Source of the DNA: Microvirga brassicacearum
GTDB lineage: Bacteria; Pseudomonadota; Alphaproteobacteria; Rhizobiales; Beijerinckiaceae
Assembly: GCF_008757455.1 (NCBI RefSeq)
Contig: NZ_VCMV01000025.1
Location: 62,634-126,633 of the forward strand
Direction: 5' to 3'
DNA: 64,000 nucleotides
The notes beneath the pieces are model-generated. The model did not search any database and was not told the DNA's origin. It worked only from the letters and a program-made list of their open reading frames with translations. Numbering within the stretch: the stretch's first letter is position 1; every line of letters starts with the position of its first letter. A program made the position numbers and the translations under genes. Shown piece after piece: positions 23,675 to 33,255 of the stretch.

Positions 23675-25408
23675 ATGCCCCAGTCAACTCGTTTCGATCC
23701 AGCCCTTGTCGACGCCGCCCAGACGGCCAATGTCTGGCCTTTCGAGGAGGCGCGCAAGCTTGTCGAGCGGCTCAAACGGACCGGCAAGAAAGAAGCGTTG
23801 TTCGAGACCGGTTACGGACCGTCGGGCCTGCCGCATATCGGCACGTTCGGGGAGGTGTCGCGGACCAGCATGGTGCGCCACGCCTTCCGCGTGCTGACCG
23901 GCGACACGATCCCGACGCGCCTGATCGCTTTCTCGGACGACATGGACGGCTTGCGCAAGGTGCCCGACAACCTCCCCAACAAGGAGCTTTTGGCAGCCTC
24001 GCTCGGGAAGCCCCTGACGCAGGTCCCCGACCCATTCGGCAAGTTCGAGAGCTTTGCCCACCACAATAATGCGCGCCTGCGGGAATTCCTCGATGCGTTC
24101 GGCTTCGATTACGAGTTCCTGTCGGCCACGGAATGCTACAAGGCGGGCCGCTTTGACAAGACGCTTCTGACGGTGCTTGAGCGTTATGACGCAGTGATGG
24201 AGATCATGCTGCCGTCGCTGCGCGCGGAGCGCCAGCAATCCTATTCGCCGTTCCTGCCCGTCCATCCGAAAACCGGGCTCGTGATGCAGGTGCCGATCGA
24301 GGAGCGCAAAGCCGAGGCCGGAACGATCGTATGGCGGGATCCGGATACCGGTGAGCGTTTCGAGACGCCGGTCACGGGGGGGCACGCCAAGCTGCAATGG
24401 AAGCCCGACTGGGCCATGCGATGGGTGGCACTCGGGGTCGATTACGAAATGGCCGGCAAGGATCTCATCGACAGCGTGAAGCTGTCCGGCCAGATCGCCA
24501 AGGCGCTCGGTGGATTGCCGCCCGAAGGATTCAATTACGAGCTGTTTCTCGACGAAAAGGGACAGAAGATTTCCAAGTCGAAGGGCAACGGCCTGACGAT
24601 CGACGAATGGCTGTCCTATGGCACGCCGGACAGTCTCAGCTTGTTCATGTACAACAAGCCACGTGAGGCCAAGCGCCTGTTCTTCGATGTCATTCCGCGG
24701 CAGGTCGACGATTATCTGACCTTTCTCGAAAGGTATCAGACGCAGGATGCGAAAGCGCGTCTCATGAACCCCGTCTGGCACCTTCATGCGGGCGAGCCGC
24801 CGGCGCCGGAGCTCCTGGCGGCAAGTGGCGGCAACCAGCCCGGAACGACGATTTCGTTCTCGATGCTGCTGAACCTCGTGGCGGTGGCGAATTCCGAGGA
24901 GCCGTCAGTGCTCTGGGGCTTCATTCGCCGGTATGCGCCGGGCGTCTCGCCCGAAACGCATCCCCGCCTCGATCTGCTGGTGCGGGGCGCGGGCCGATAT
25001 TTTCAGGATTTCGTCAAGCCTCAGAAAACATATCGGCTGCCCGACGAGGTGGAAGCTGCCGCCTTGCAGAAGTTGGCGGATGTGCTGGCGTCTTTTGAAA
25101 CTGGCGAGCGCCCGATGACCGCCGAGGCGATTCAGGAGGAGATCTACAATGTCGGCCGCTCCGTGCCACGCTATCAGGACCTGAAGGCGAAGGGCGCGAC
25201 GCCCGAGCGTCCCGGCGTCTCAATCGAATGGTTCAACGCGATCTATCAGGTGTTGCTCGGCGAGCCGCGCGGACCGCGCTTCGGCTCGTTCGTGGCGCTT
25301 TACGGCGTCAAGGAAACGCGCGCGCTGATCCGCAAGGCGTTGGCCGGCCAACTCGTCAGCGAGCACGAGGCGTTTCTCAAGGAGCGGGACACCGGTCGCG
25401 CCGCTTGA
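23675..25408 (+). CDS. lysS: Lysine--tRNA ligase, class I
   Basis: Class I lysyl-tRNA synthetase of 577 residues that charges tRNA-Lys. The class I motifs are present: HIGT within [13 protein letters not shown] (HIGH) and KISKS within [13 protein letters not shown] (KMSKS). Most bacteria use an unrelated class II enzyme; the class I form is normal in archaea and many alphaproteobacteria. The start at 23675 ([15 protein letters not shown]) is chosen on protein grounds; its ribosome site is weak, and a GTG at 23645 directly after the palindromic repeat is an alternative. Converges with an S24-type repressor gene 24 bases downstream. Confidence 0.95.
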   Translation: MPQSTRFDPALVDAAQTANVWPFEEARKLVERLKRTGKKEALFETGYGPSGLPHIGTFGEVSRTSMVRHAFRVLTGDTIPTRLIAFSDDMDGLRKVPDNLPNKELLAASLGKPLTQVPDPFGKFESFAHHNNARLREFLDAFGFDYEFLSATECYKAGRFDKTLLTVLERYDAVMEIMLPSLRAERQQSYSPFLPVHPKTGLVMQVPIEERKAEAGTIVWRDPDTGERFETPVTGGHAKLQWKPDWAMRWVALGVDYEMAGKDLIDSVKLSGQIAKALGGLPPEGFNYELFLDEKGQKISKSKGNGLTIDEWLSYGTPDSLSLFMYNKPREAKRLFFDVIPRQVDDYLTFLERYQTQDAKARLMNPVWHLHAGEPPAPELLAASGGNQPGTTISFSMLLNLVAVANSEEPSVLWGFIRRYAPGVSPETHPRLDLLVRGAGRYFQDFVKPQKTYRLPDEVEAAALQKLADVLASFETGERPMTAEAIQEEIYNVGRSVPRYQDLKAKGATPERPGVSIEWFNAIYQVLLGEPRGPRFGSFVALYGVKETRALIRKALAGQLVSEHEAFLKERDTGRAA

Positions 25409-25432
25409 GCGCAACGCGCTCTGCCGCCGCGC

Positions 25433-26065
25433 CTATTGCCGTGCCCACATGATCCGCGCGACCCAGGCGACTTCCTCGGTGGGGATGGTGCGGTCCTCAT
25501 GCTCGGGGTTGAGCGAGACGAGTTCCAGGCTCTTGGCCGACCGGCGACGGAGTTCCTTGGCGAGGACCTCTCCGGTTGTCGTCCGAACGACCACCCGGTC
25601 TCCCTTGCGGATGCTTGCGGTCGGCGAGAGGATCAGCACGTCGCCGTCCCGGTAGAGCGGCGCCATGGAATCGCCTGTCACCTCGAGCGCGAAAACCTTC
25701 TCCTGGCCGAAATCCGGAAAATCGATCTCGTCCCAGCCAGGGACGTTGCTCGGAAGGCCTTCGTCGGTGAAGAACTTGCCGGAGCCAGCCTGTGTCATGC
25801 CGATCAGGGGCACCATCGACCGGCGCAGGGAACCACCGGGCTCCACCAGTCGCAGGAAATCCTCCAGCGTCGCCCCGGTTGCGCGCAGGATCTTGGCAAT
25901 CGACTCCGTCGAGGGCCACCGGTCGCGACCTTCCGGGCTGGTCCGTTTCGATTTATTGAAACTTGTCGCATCCAGCCCGGCCTTGCGGGCCAAGCCGGAG
26001 GCAGTCATCCCGTGGCGAGCAGCCAGGGCGTCGACGGCGGCCCAAACGCGGTCATGAGACAGCAT
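25433..26065 (-). CDS. LexA-like S24 peptidase/HTH transcriptional repressor
   Basis: 210-residue repressor. Residues about 5-75 form a lambda-Cro-type helix-turn-helix (ASGLARKAGLDATSFNKSK). Residues about 85-205 are an S24/LexA autoprotease domain, with serine S133 in GDSMAPLYRDGD and the lysine partner K170 in GEVLAKELRRR. The dyad is intact, so self-cleavage or at least the peptidase-fold dimer is expected. It is not LexA itself (different DNA-binding domain). The upstream gap has distant arms AACCTTA (26073-26079) and TAAGGTT (26125-26131) that could serve autoregulation. Targets are unknown; no phage genes surround it. Confidence 0.9.
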   Translation of the reverse strand: MLSHDRVWAAVDALAARHGMTASGLARKAGLDATSFNKSKRTSPEGRDRWPSTESIAKILRATGATLEDFLRLVEPGGSLRRSMVPLIGMTQAGSGKFFTDEGLPSNVPGWDEIDFPDFGQEKVFALEVTGDSMAPLYRDGDVLILSPTASIRKGDRVVVRTTTGEVLAKELRRRSAKSLELVSLNPEHEDRTIPTEEVAWVARIMWARQ

Positions 26066-26223
26066 GGTTGTAAACCTTAGTTGGGCAGTTCCAGCTCACT
26101 GAACCCGAACCTAATGGTAGGAATTAAGGTTGTTCTGTGTCAGGCGCAATATGAAAAAAGTATCGCCATTTTTGGCTAATCTTGCGGTTGCTCCTTTTGC
26201 CTCCGCTCGCTACTCCGAATAGC

Positions 26224-26568
26224 ATGAGGATCATTTACAAAATCTGTATACGAAGCCTGTGGCGCGAGGCGGAAGCGAGCGGCCGGTTCGATGGCGCTCC
26301 GATCGACGTACAAGATGGTTACCTCCACTTTTCCACTGTTTCGCAGGTCCACGAAACCGCCGCGCGGCACTTTGCCGGCCAAAATGACCTGCTGTTGATT
26401 GCAATCGACGCCGAACAACTCGGCGAGGATCTCCGTTACGAGCCCTCGCGGGGAGGCGACCTGTTTCCGCATCTCTACGCGCCCCTGCCGCTTTCGGCTG
26501 TCCTGTGGACGAGACCGCTCGATCTCGGGGCTGACGGCCGCCACATCTTTCCGGATCTCGACACATGA
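26224..26568 (+). CDS. DUF952 family protein
   Basis: 114-residue cytoplasmic protein with the DUF952 pattern: [47 protein letters not shown], then DLLLIAID and [15 protein letters not shown]. The histidine-rich conserved face suggests an enzymatic role, but no reaction is established for the family. Its stop overlaps the pyrD start (26565-26568), so the two are translationally coupled; DUF952-pyrD pairing is common in alphaproteobacteria. The start at 26224 is the last methionine before the conserved I-Y-K-I-C. Confidence 0.88.
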   Translation: MRIIYKICIRSLWREAEASGRFDGAPIDVQDGYLHFSTVSQVHETAARHFAGQNDLLLIAIDAEQLGEDLRYEPSRGGDLFPHLYAPLPLSAVLWTRPLDLGADGRHIFPDLDT

Positions 26569-27650
26569 TCGTTTCCCTGTTTCCTCTGGCCAAACGGGTC
26601 CTGCATGCGCTCGACGCGGAGACGGCTCACCACCTAACGATCAGGAGCCTGTCCCTGATGCCGCTCGTCCCGCCTCAAAAGGACGACCCGCGGCTCGGGC
26701 TCGATGTCTTCGGGCGGCATTTCCCGAACCCGGTCGGCCTTGCGGCCGGGTTCGACAAGCAATGCGAAATTCCCGACCAGCTCCTCGGGCTCGGCTTCGG
26801 CTTCGTGGAGCTCGGAGGCGTCGTGCCGAAACCGCAGGCGGGCAATCCTCGTCCGCGGGTTTTCCGGCTACCTCAGGATGAGGCCATCATCAATCGGTTC
26901 GGTCTCAACAGCGAAGGCCTTGCGGCGGCAAAGGCGCGTCTGTCACGGCGCGTCGGAAAGCCCGGCATCGTGGGTGTGAACATCGGAGCCAACAAGGAAT
27001 CCGAGGATCGCATTGCGGATTATGTGGCGTGCATCCGCGAATTGTGCGGCCTCGTCGATTTCCTGACCATCAACGTCTCGTCGCCCAACACGCCGGGCCT
27101 GCGCGACTTGCAGGGTGAAGCCTTCCTGGATGACCTTTTGGCACGCTGCATCGCGGCCCGCGATCAGGCCGATCAGGGTCGCTCAAAGACCACCATCCTG
27201 CTGAAGATAGCCCCCGACATGTCCCTCGACGCGCTCGACGCAGTTGTGGCGACGGCCCTGAAACGCGGTGTCGATGGCCTCACGGTTTCCAACACGACGA
27301 TCGAGCGGCCACCGAGCCTGAGGGACAAGGCGCTGGCGCAAGAAACCGGGGGCCTGTCGGGCAAGCCGCTCTTCGGGCCCTCCACAAGGATGCTCGCCGA
27401 AACCTTTTTGCGCGTGGAGCGAAAGATCCCCCTAATCGGTGTTGGCGGCGTTGATTCCGCCGAGGCCGCTTGGGTCAAGATCAGGGCAGGCGCGAGCCTG
27501 ATCCAGTTCTATTCGGCCATGGTCTTCAAAGGACCGGGTCTCGTTGGGGAAATCAAACGCGGATTGGTGCGAACGCTTGAAAGCGAGAATATTTCGCTTG
27601 CTGCCGCCACAGGTCGGGACGCCGCGGACATTGCCAAGGGAAGGCTCTAA
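26565..27650 (+). CDS. pyrD: Dihydroorotate dehydrogenase (quinone), class 2
   Basis: FMN enzyme of pyrimidine synthesis that oxidises dihydroorotate to orotate and passes electrons to membrane quinone. The 361 residues have the class 2 amphipathic N-terminus ([22 protein letters not shown]) for membrane docking, [14 protein letters not shown], the catalytic-serine loop [24 protein letters not shown], and the FMN phosphate site [34 protein letters not shown] overlap with the DUF952 gene upstream; the stop overlaps the convergent MATE gene by four bases. Confidence 0.97.
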   Translation: MIVSLFPLAKRVLHALDAETAHHLTIRSLSLMPLVPPQKDDPRLGLDVFGRHFPNPVGLAAGFDKQCEIPDQLLGLGFGFVELGGVVPKPQAGNPRPRVFRLPQDEAIINRFGLNSEGLAAAKARLSRRVGKPGIVGVNIGANKESEDRIADYVACIRELCGLVDFLTINVSSPNTPGLRDLQGEAFLDDLLARCIAARDQADQGRSKTTILLKIAPDMSLDALDAVVATALKRGVDGLTVSNTTIERPPSLRDKALAQETGGLSGKPLFGPSTRMLAETFLRVERKIPLIGVGGVDSAEAAWVKIRAGASLIQFYSAMVFKGPGLVGEIKRGLVRTLESENISLAAATGRDAADIAKGRL

Positions 27651-28984
27651 GCCAGCCGGGAGAAGGTTGCTTTCGTCAGACGGGAGCAAAAGAAGGCTTG
27701 TCCGCTTCCGCGCGCCGCAAGGAACACCAGAAACGCCATCCACAATCCCACATTGCCCGCATCGCGCATGAGGAACAGCACACCGATGAAGAGCGCGAAC
27801 GCCGCCACCATGAGGTTGCGCATCGCAACCGTCCACGTTGCGCCGGTATAGATCCCGTCAAACGCAAAGGCTGCAGCGCCCATGAGCGGCGTCAGGGCCG
27901 CGTAGACGAGAAATTCGCGCGCATAGGCGCGAACGTCGGGGTTGGTCGAGACGAAGTCGATGAACGCGCCGCCGCCTAAGAAAAACAACGCAAAGACGGC
28001 GAGGCCGAAGCCGAGACTCCAGAACAGGCTCAATCCGACGGCGCGACGAAAATTCCGCTCGTCCCGGGCTCCGATGCACTGGCCGCAAAGAGTTTCGGCC
28101 GCTGTGGCAAACCCGTCGAGAAAATACCCGCCGATGAGAAACATGTTGTAGAGCACGGCATTCGCCGCCAGCGTCACGTCGCCTGAGCGCGCGCCCATGG
28201 CGCTGAAGATCGTGAAAGCGGCGATAAGCGCCACGTTGCGGATCATGATATCGCGGTTCATCGCCATGGTCTGGATCATCGCGGCGCGATTGAGGATTTC
28301 CGCCCAGGTGACCGATAGGGGATCCGAACCGAGCCGGCGCAGCACGAGAATCCCGAGGACCACGCCGATCGCCTCTGCCAGAGCCGTACCGATGGCAGCG
28401 CCTGCGACGCCGTACCCGAAGACCAGGACCAGGGTCGCGGTCAGGATGATGTTGATCACATTGATGGCGACCTGAAGCACCAGCCCCAGATCAGTGCGCC
28501 CCCTGCCCAATGTCGAGCCGAGGATGACGTAATTTGCCAGCGTGAACGGCGCAGCCCAGATCCGGATGAAGAAATAGACCGAGAGCGCCTCCGTCACGGC
28601 CGCACTCGCCCCTACGATTGGAAACGCGATGGCGGCGATCGGCCATTGCAGCAGGATCAGCAATGCGCCGGTCATGGCGGCGACGACCAGGGCGCGAGCA
28701 AGCGTGCGGTCGACCTCGTGCCGATCGCCCGCGCCTGTCGCCTGGGCGGTCAGACCGGCGGTCGCCATGCGCAGAGAACCAAAGCTCCAGAACACGAAAT
28801 CGAAGATGACCGCGCCAAGCGCCACAGCGCCAAGGAGATGCGCCTCACCCAGCCTTCCGACCACCGTGGCGTCCACGAGGCCAAGCAGCGGCGTCGTGAC
28901 GTGCGACAGGGTCATGGGCAGCGCAAGCATCAGCATGCGCCGGTGATTGACGTCAATTCTCCGTGGGCGCGCGAGGGTGTCCAT
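27647..28984 (-). CDS. MATE-family multidrug/metabolite exporter (DinF type)
   Basis: Twelve-helix cation-coupled exporter of 445 residues. Two related halves begin [28 protein letters not shown] and, in the second half, a similar pattern after [33 protein letters not shown]; the latter resembles the DinF signature. A substrate cannot be given. The start at 28984 lies nine bases after the stop of the small upstream membrane protein, so the pair is likely one transcript. It ends inside the pyrD stop region on the opposite strand. Confidence 0.9.
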   Translation of the reverse strand: MDTLARPRRIDVNHRRMLMLALPMTLSHVTTPLLGLVDATVVGRLGEAHLLGAVALGAVIFDFVFWSFGSLRMATAGLTAQATGAGDRHEVDRTLARALVVAAMTGALLILLQWPIAAIAFPIVGASAAVTEALSVYFFIRIWAAPFTLANYVILGSTLGRGRTDLGLVLQVAINVINIILTATLVLVFGYGVAGAAIGTALAEAIGVVLGILVLRRLGSDPLSVTWAEILNRAAMIQTMAMNRDIMIRNVALIAAFTIFSAMGARSGDVTLAANAVLYNMFLIGGYFLDGFATAAETLCGQCIGARDERNFRRAVGLSLFWSLGFGLAVFALFFLGGGAFIDFVSTNPDVRAYAREFLVYAALTPLMGAAAFAFDGIYTGATWTVAMRNLMVAAFALFIGVLFLMRDAGNVGLWMAFLVFLAARGSGQAFFCSRLTKATFSRLA

Positions 28985-28993
28985 CGGATAAGT

Positions 28994-29254
28994 TCAGCGG
29001 CGGCCGAAAAGGCGCGCGATCAACCACAGGGGGATGACGATGATCGCCCCGTACAGCACCCACCGGCCGACTTCCACGACGGTTTCGAAGCTGAGATCGA
29101 AGACCGACATGATCCAGTGATAGAGGCCCTCGACAAGCCCAAACGGCGTGATGCCGAGAAACGCCATGAATGCGCCGACCAGGAGAGACAGGAAGATTAG
29201 TTTCGCCAGGACGGATCCGGGGGAGCCCCCGAGAAACCGATTCATATTCGACAT
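28994..29254 (-). CDS. Small integral membrane protein (DUF6460-like)
   Basis: 86 residues with two hydrophobic helices: about 17-40 (LAKLIFLSLLVGAFMAFLGI) and 63-83 (VGRWVLYGAIIVIPLWLIA). The N-terminal RFLGGSPGSVLAKL and FGLVEGLYHWI match what I recall of the DUF6460 family of alphaproteobacteria. Function unknown. Nine bases upstream of the MATE exporter gene and divergent from an esterase gene. Confidence 0.75.
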   Translation of the reverse strand: MSNMNRFLGGSPGSVLAKLIFLSLLVGAFMAFLGITPFGLVEGLYHWIMSVFDLSFETVVEVGRWVLYGAIIVIPLWLIARLFGRR

Positions 29255-29348
29255 GCGCGCTTCCTCTTGGCCGTGCCGTGCTGGACCTCGGCCTTGGCGT
29301 GTGCTTCATCGCAAGGGTCGACGATGAACGCAACACCCTGAGTCTCTC

Positions 29349-30290
29349 ATGATCGACCCCTCTCTCTTCGACCCGGCTGCGATCAGCGACGAAATTCGCG
29401 CCCAGAATGCCGATATCCTCGCCAGGCTCTCGAACCTGCCCGATACCTGGTCGGTCCCGCCGTCGGTGGTAAGAGAGCGCCGCCGCCAGGGCCTCGGCCC
29501 GTTCCCCGCCATGGCATTGAGCGAACGGGCGAAGGTTACCGAAATCGACGGTCCCGGCGGGCCAATCCCGTTGCGGATCATCGCTCCGCCCGATCCGACG
29601 GGGGTTTATTTCCATATTCATGGCGGCGGCTGGACTTGGGGCACCGCCGACGAGCAGGACCCCTGGCTCGATCGCCTTGTGGATCGCTGCGGACTGGCCG
29701 TCGTGTCCGTCGAATACCGGCTCGCTCCCGAAGATCCCTATCCGGCGGCGCCGGATGATTGCGAGACGGCGGCCCTGTGGCTCATTCGCGAAGCGAAGCG
29801 GCGTTTCGGAACCGACCGTCTCTTCATCGGTGGTGAATCCGCCGGCGCGCACCTTGCGTCAGTCACGCTGCTGCGCCTGCGCGACAAGCATGATCTCACG
29901 CCGTTTCGCGGCGCCAACCTCTTCGCCGGTTGCTACGATCTCACGCTGACACCCAGCGTCGCCAATTGGGGAAGCGACAAGCTCATCCTGAACACGCGCG
30001 ATGTCCGGATGTTCGCCGACAATCTGTGCGGGCCGAACCGCAATCGGCGGGATCCCGACATTTCACCCCTCTACGCGAATCTCAGCGGAATGCCGCCGGC
30101 TCTGTTCTCGGTGGGCACACAGGACCTGCTGCTCGACGACAGCCTTTTCATGGCCGCGCGGTGGACCTCGTCCGGCAATCGTACCGATCTCGCCATCTGG
30201 CCCGGCGGCTGTCACGTGTTCATCCGCTTCGACAGCAGGCTTTCGGAAGCGGCGCTGTCGCGGATCGACAGATTCCTGACGGCGCTTTAA
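29349..30290 (+). CDS. Alpha/beta hydrolase, HSL-family esterase
   Basis: 313-residue carboxylesterase of the hormone-sensitive lipase group. The oxyanion motif HGGG is at 91-94, the nucleophile S164 lies in GGESAGAH, and a histidine in PGGCHVF is the likely third triad member. VEYRLAPEDPYPAAPDDC between them is typical of the group. No signal peptide, so it acts in the cytoplasm on a soluble ester that cannot be named. Its stop overlaps the convergent response-regulator gene by four bases. Confidence 0.9.
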   Translation: MIDPSLFDPAAISDEIRAQNADILARLSNLPDTWSVPPSVVRERRRQGLGPFPAMALSERAKVTEIDGPGGPIPLRIIAPPDPTGVYFHIHGGGWTWGTADEQDPWLDRLVDRCGLAVVSVEYRLAPEDPYPAAPDDCETAALWLIREAKRRFGTDRLFIGGESAGAHLASVTLLRLRDKHDLTPFRGANLFAGCYDLTLTPSVANWGSDKLILNTRDVRMFADNLCGPNRNRRDPDISPLYANLSGMPPALFSVGTQDLLLDDSLFMAARWTSSGNRTDLAIWPGGCHVFIRFDSRLSEAALSRIDRFLTAL

Positions 30291-30973
30291 TCGGCGCTGG
30301 CGGGGGAGGGGCGTTGTGTGACGCCGATCTTGGCCGCGGCGATCACCGCCTGTGTCCGGCTATCGACCCCGAGCTTGTCGAGAATGGCCGAAACATGCGC
30401 TTTCACCGTTGCCTCGGAGACGCTGAGTTCGTAGGCGATCTGCTTGTTGAGGAGCCCCTCGGACAGCATGGTGAGGACGCGAACCTGCTGCGGCGTAAGA
30501 GTGCCGAGGCGGCGGACGAGGTCGGCGGTCTCCTTGTCCTCGGCGGCGTCGAGATCGACGTCGGGCGGGGTCCAGGTGTCACCGGCGAGAACTGCCTCGA
30601 TGGCGCCGCCGATGCTGTCGATATCGATGGATTTCGGGATGAAGCCGGCGGCGCCGAATTCCATGGCGCGACGGATGACGGTCGCCTCCTCGGTGGCGGA
30701 CACGATCACTACGGGTAGTTCCGGATGCTGGGCTCGAAGGGTCATGAGTCCCGAAAAGCCCTGAACGCCAGGCATGGTCAGATCGAGAAGGATCAAGTCC
30801 ACGTCGCGCTCATGCCCCAGCACGGTGTTCAGGTCCTCCATGCCGTTCGCCTCGATCACCCGGGCTTTCGGCATGATCGAACCGACGGCCTGCCGCAACG
30901 CGCCGCGAAACAGCGGATGGTCGTCGGCAATCACGATCGTGGTGTTCTGGCCCTGCACCCTGTCTTCCCCCAC
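30287..30973 (-). CDS. LuxR/NarL-family response regulator (CrbR-like)
   Basis: 228 residues. The receiver domain (about 10-130) has the acidic pair in IADDHP, phosphoacceptor D64 in ILLDLTMPG, and the conserved K in FIPKS. The C-terminal LuxR helix-turn-helix (about 160-220) reads TPQQVRVLTMLSEGLLNKQIAYELSVSEATVKAHVSAIL. No kinase gene is adjacent. The hybrid kinase at 52884-56393 belongs to the CrbS-like transporter-kinase family, which pairs with LuxR-type CrbR regulators controlling acetate and acetyl-CoA metabolism, so the two may work together (inference). Confidence 0.92.
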   Translation of the reverse strand: MGEDRVQGQNTTIVIADDHPLFRGALRQAVGSIMPKARVIEANGMEDLNTVLGHERDVDLILLDLTMPGVQGFSGLMTLRAQHPELPVVIVSATEEATVIRRAMEFGAAGFIPKSIDIDSIGGAIEAVLAGDTWTPPDVDLDAAEDKETADLVRRLGTLTPQQVRVLTMLSEGLLNKQIAYELSVSEATVKAHVSAILDKLGVDSRTQAVIAAAKIGVTQRPSPASAD

Positions 30974-31066
30974 GCAACCTCCTGAGCCTTAACCGGAACC
31001 GTCATGAAATAGCAAGGCAGGCCGAAAATCCACGATTTTGTCATCAAAACCCTCGTCCGGCGGCGG

Positions 31067-31525
31067 TCACGCGCCGATGAGGTGGAACACAATATCGCGG
31101 GTGTGCGGCCTGTCGCGATGTTCAATGAGGTAGATGCCCTGCCAGGTCCCGAGCACCATCTGGCCGTCGAGAACAGGAATGCTCAGGCTCGTTGCGGAAA
31201 GCATCGTGCGGATATGGGCCGGCATGTCGTCCGGACCCTCGGTGGTGTGAACATAACCGGCATTCCGCGGCGCCAGACGGTCGAGAACGGTCATGAGATC
31301 CTGCCGCACATCCGGGTCGGCATTCTCCTGGATGAGCAATGATGCGGAAGTGTGGCGGCAATGGATCGTCAGCACGCCCTGCAGGAGCCCTGTGGCGAGA
31401 ACCCAGCGCTCGGCCGCCTCCGTCAGCTCCGTGAATCCCGGCCCTTTCGTGTCGATCAGCAGCCGTCCGGTCACTTGTTGCGTCACGCTGCCTTCGGCCA
31501 GTGTCTCGATCACCGGAGTGCTCAT
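31067..31525 (-). CDS. YjbQ/UPF0047 family protein
   Basis: 152-residue trimeric beta-sandwich protein of the UPF0047 family, often annotated as secondary thiamine-phosphate synthase. Conserved features are TIHCRHTSASLLIQENADPDVRQDL, HTTEGPDDMPAHIR and GTWQGIYLIEHRD, whose histidines line the proposed active site. Its start overlaps the stop of the DNA ligase gene (31522-31525), so it is the third gene of the exonuclease-ligase transcript. Whether it takes part in DNA repair is unknown. Biochemical role uncertain for the whole family. Confidence 0.92.
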   Translation of the reverse strand: MSTPVIETLAEGSVTQQVTGRLLIDTKGPGFTELTEAAERWVLATGLLQGVLTIHCRHTSASLLIQENADPDVRQDLMTVLDRLAPRNAGYVHTTEGPDDMPAHIRTMLSATSLSIPVLDGQMVLGTWQGIYLIEHRDRPHTRDIVFHLIGA

Positions 31526-33255
31526 GGTGGTGGACCTTTCGATTGACTGTCCTTGAGCGGATGGATTTCCTTCTCGCCGCGCTTGAGAATCTTCTCCAGG
31601 GTCTCGATCCGGTCGGCCTCTCCGGCCGGCTTGTCCCAGCGAATACGACTGATGCGAGGGAAACGCATAGCGACGCCGGATTTATGTCGCGTCGAACGTT
31701 GCAAACCTTCGAAAGCCACTTCGAGGACGAGCCCCTTGTCCTTGCCGTATTCAACTTCGCGGACCGGGCCGAAACGGTTGACGGTGTGGTTGCGTACGTA
31801 GCGGTCGAGCCTTCCCAATTCCTCGTCGGTGAAACCGTGATAGGCCTTCCCCACCGGCACCAGTTCCTCGCCGTCCGGCCCGTCACGCCAGACGCCGAAG
31901 GTGTAGTCGGAATAGAACGACGAGCGTTTTCCGTGCCCGCGCTGTCCATACATCATGACGGCATCGACAAGGTATGGATCGCGTTTCCACTTGTACCAGT
32001 AACCTTTCGGACGTCCGGGAAGATACGGACTGTCCGCGCGCTTGATCATGCAGCCCTCGATCGCGTCCGCATCCAGGCCGGCGCCGACTGAATCCGGGTC
32101 GGTACGCGCCGCCGCAAGATCCTCCCAGGAGGAGAACGGCACGATGGCCGACAATTCGATACGTGGATCGTCAAGGCGCGTGACAAGCGCCTCGAGACGC
32201 TTGCGGCGCTGGGCAAAGGAGAGATCGCGCAGGTCCTGCCCGTTCTCGGTGAGAATGTCGTAGACGCGCAGATGCACCGGAAAATCAGCGATCAGTTTCG
32301 GCGTGACCGCCTTGCGATTGAGGCGCTGCTGCAGCACGTTGAAGCTCTGCACGCGTCCATCCCGCACGATCAGCAATTCGCCGTCGATCGCGCCTTCGAA
32401 TGTCAGCGCTTCGACAAGATCGGGAAAGGCGCGCGAAACGTCCTCGCCAGTTCGCGAATAGATCCGCCGAACCGCTCTGCCGTCGCTTGCGAGCCCCGCC
32501 ACGGCCTGAAGGCGGATGCCGTCCCATTTCCACTCGCCGACAAAATCCCCCGCATTGAGCTTCGTGAAGTCCTCGTCCTCCAGCGGGTGCGACAGCATCG
32601 GTGGACGGAACGGCGCGGGGTTGTTCGATTCCGGTTTCGGTCCACGGGCCTCCGCCCAGGCGAACAGCTCCTCGTAGGGTGCTGCGAGGCCGTGCCAGAT
32701 CAACTCCACCTCATCAGGCTCGAAGCTGCCGAGTTGCGCGACGGCGGTCTTTGCAAGCCGCGCCGATACTCCGACCCGCAACTCGCGCGTAATGAGCTTG
32801 AGAAGCGCCCAGCGGCCGGTTTCATCGAGCGCGTCGAGCCACGCGGCGATACGCGCCGGGAGATCACTCTTGCTTGCTGTCGCCAATGTCTCGACCACCT
32901 CGGTGAGGGTGGGGACGTGGAGCGGCGGGTGATTGTGGCCGACCGGCGCAGGACCGCCATCGGTCGAACGGATATCGCCATCCGGTCCGGGCCAGATCAA
33001 CGCGACCGTTTCCGCGAGATCGCCCACATAATTGTACGACATGCGAAACAAAAACGGGTCGGTGCGCTCCTCGACAAGGCCGCGGATCAGGCCTGCCTTG
33101 GCTTCCTTGAACATCAGCGAACCAGTGAGGGCTGCGAGCGCATATCCCCGATCCGGATCAGGCGTGTGGCTGAAATAATCGACCAGGAGCCGCAGTTTGG
33201 CGTTGCGGCGAGGTTCGTAGGCGAGACGATCGAGCAGGGCGGCGAAGCGGTTCAT
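31522..33255 (-). CDS. ATP-dependent DNA ligase of the Lhr-Core repair cluster
   Basis: 577-residue ATP-dependent DNA ligase. The nucleotidyl-transfer lysine is K243 in GEWKWDGIRLQ (motif I K-x-D-G); further motifs include RIYSRTGEDVSRAFPD (Ia), AIDGELLIVRDGRV (III) and YWYKWKRDP (V). Residues 1-200 form an extra N-terminal domain. This type is called cisplatin damage response ligase and belongs to a four-gene set with a beta-CASP exonuclease, Lhr-Core helicase and the nuclease PdeM, all present within this window. Start overlaps the exonuclease stop (ATGA, 33252-33255). Confidence 0.95.
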   Translation of the reverse strand: MNRFAALLDRLAYEPRRNAKLRLLVDYFSHTPDPDRGYALAALTGSLMFKEAKAGLIRGLVEERTDPFLFRMSYNYVGDLAETVALIWPGPDGDIRSTDGGPAPVGHNHPPLHVPTLTEVVETLATASKSDLPARIAAWLDALDETGRWALLKLITRELRVGVSARLAKTAVAQLGSFEPDEVELIWHGLAAPYEELFAWAEARGPKPESNNPAPFRPPMLSHPLEDEDFTKLNAGDFVGEWKWDGIRLQAVAGLASDGRAVRRIYSRTGEDVSRAFPDLVEALTFEGAIDGELLIVRDGRVQSFNVLQQRLNRKAVTPKLIADFPVHLRVYDILTENGQDLRDLSFAQRRKRLEALVTRLDDPRIELSAIVPFSSWEDLAAARTDPDSVGAGLDADAIEGCMIKRADSPYLPGRPKGYWYKWKRDPYLVDAVMMYGQRGHGKRSSFYSDYTFGVWRDGPDGEELVPVGKAYHGFTDEELGRLDRYVRNHTVNRFGPVREVEYGKDKGLVLEVAFEGLQRSTRHKSGVAMRFPRISRIRWDKPAGEADRIETLEKILKRGEKEIHPLKDSQSKGPPP

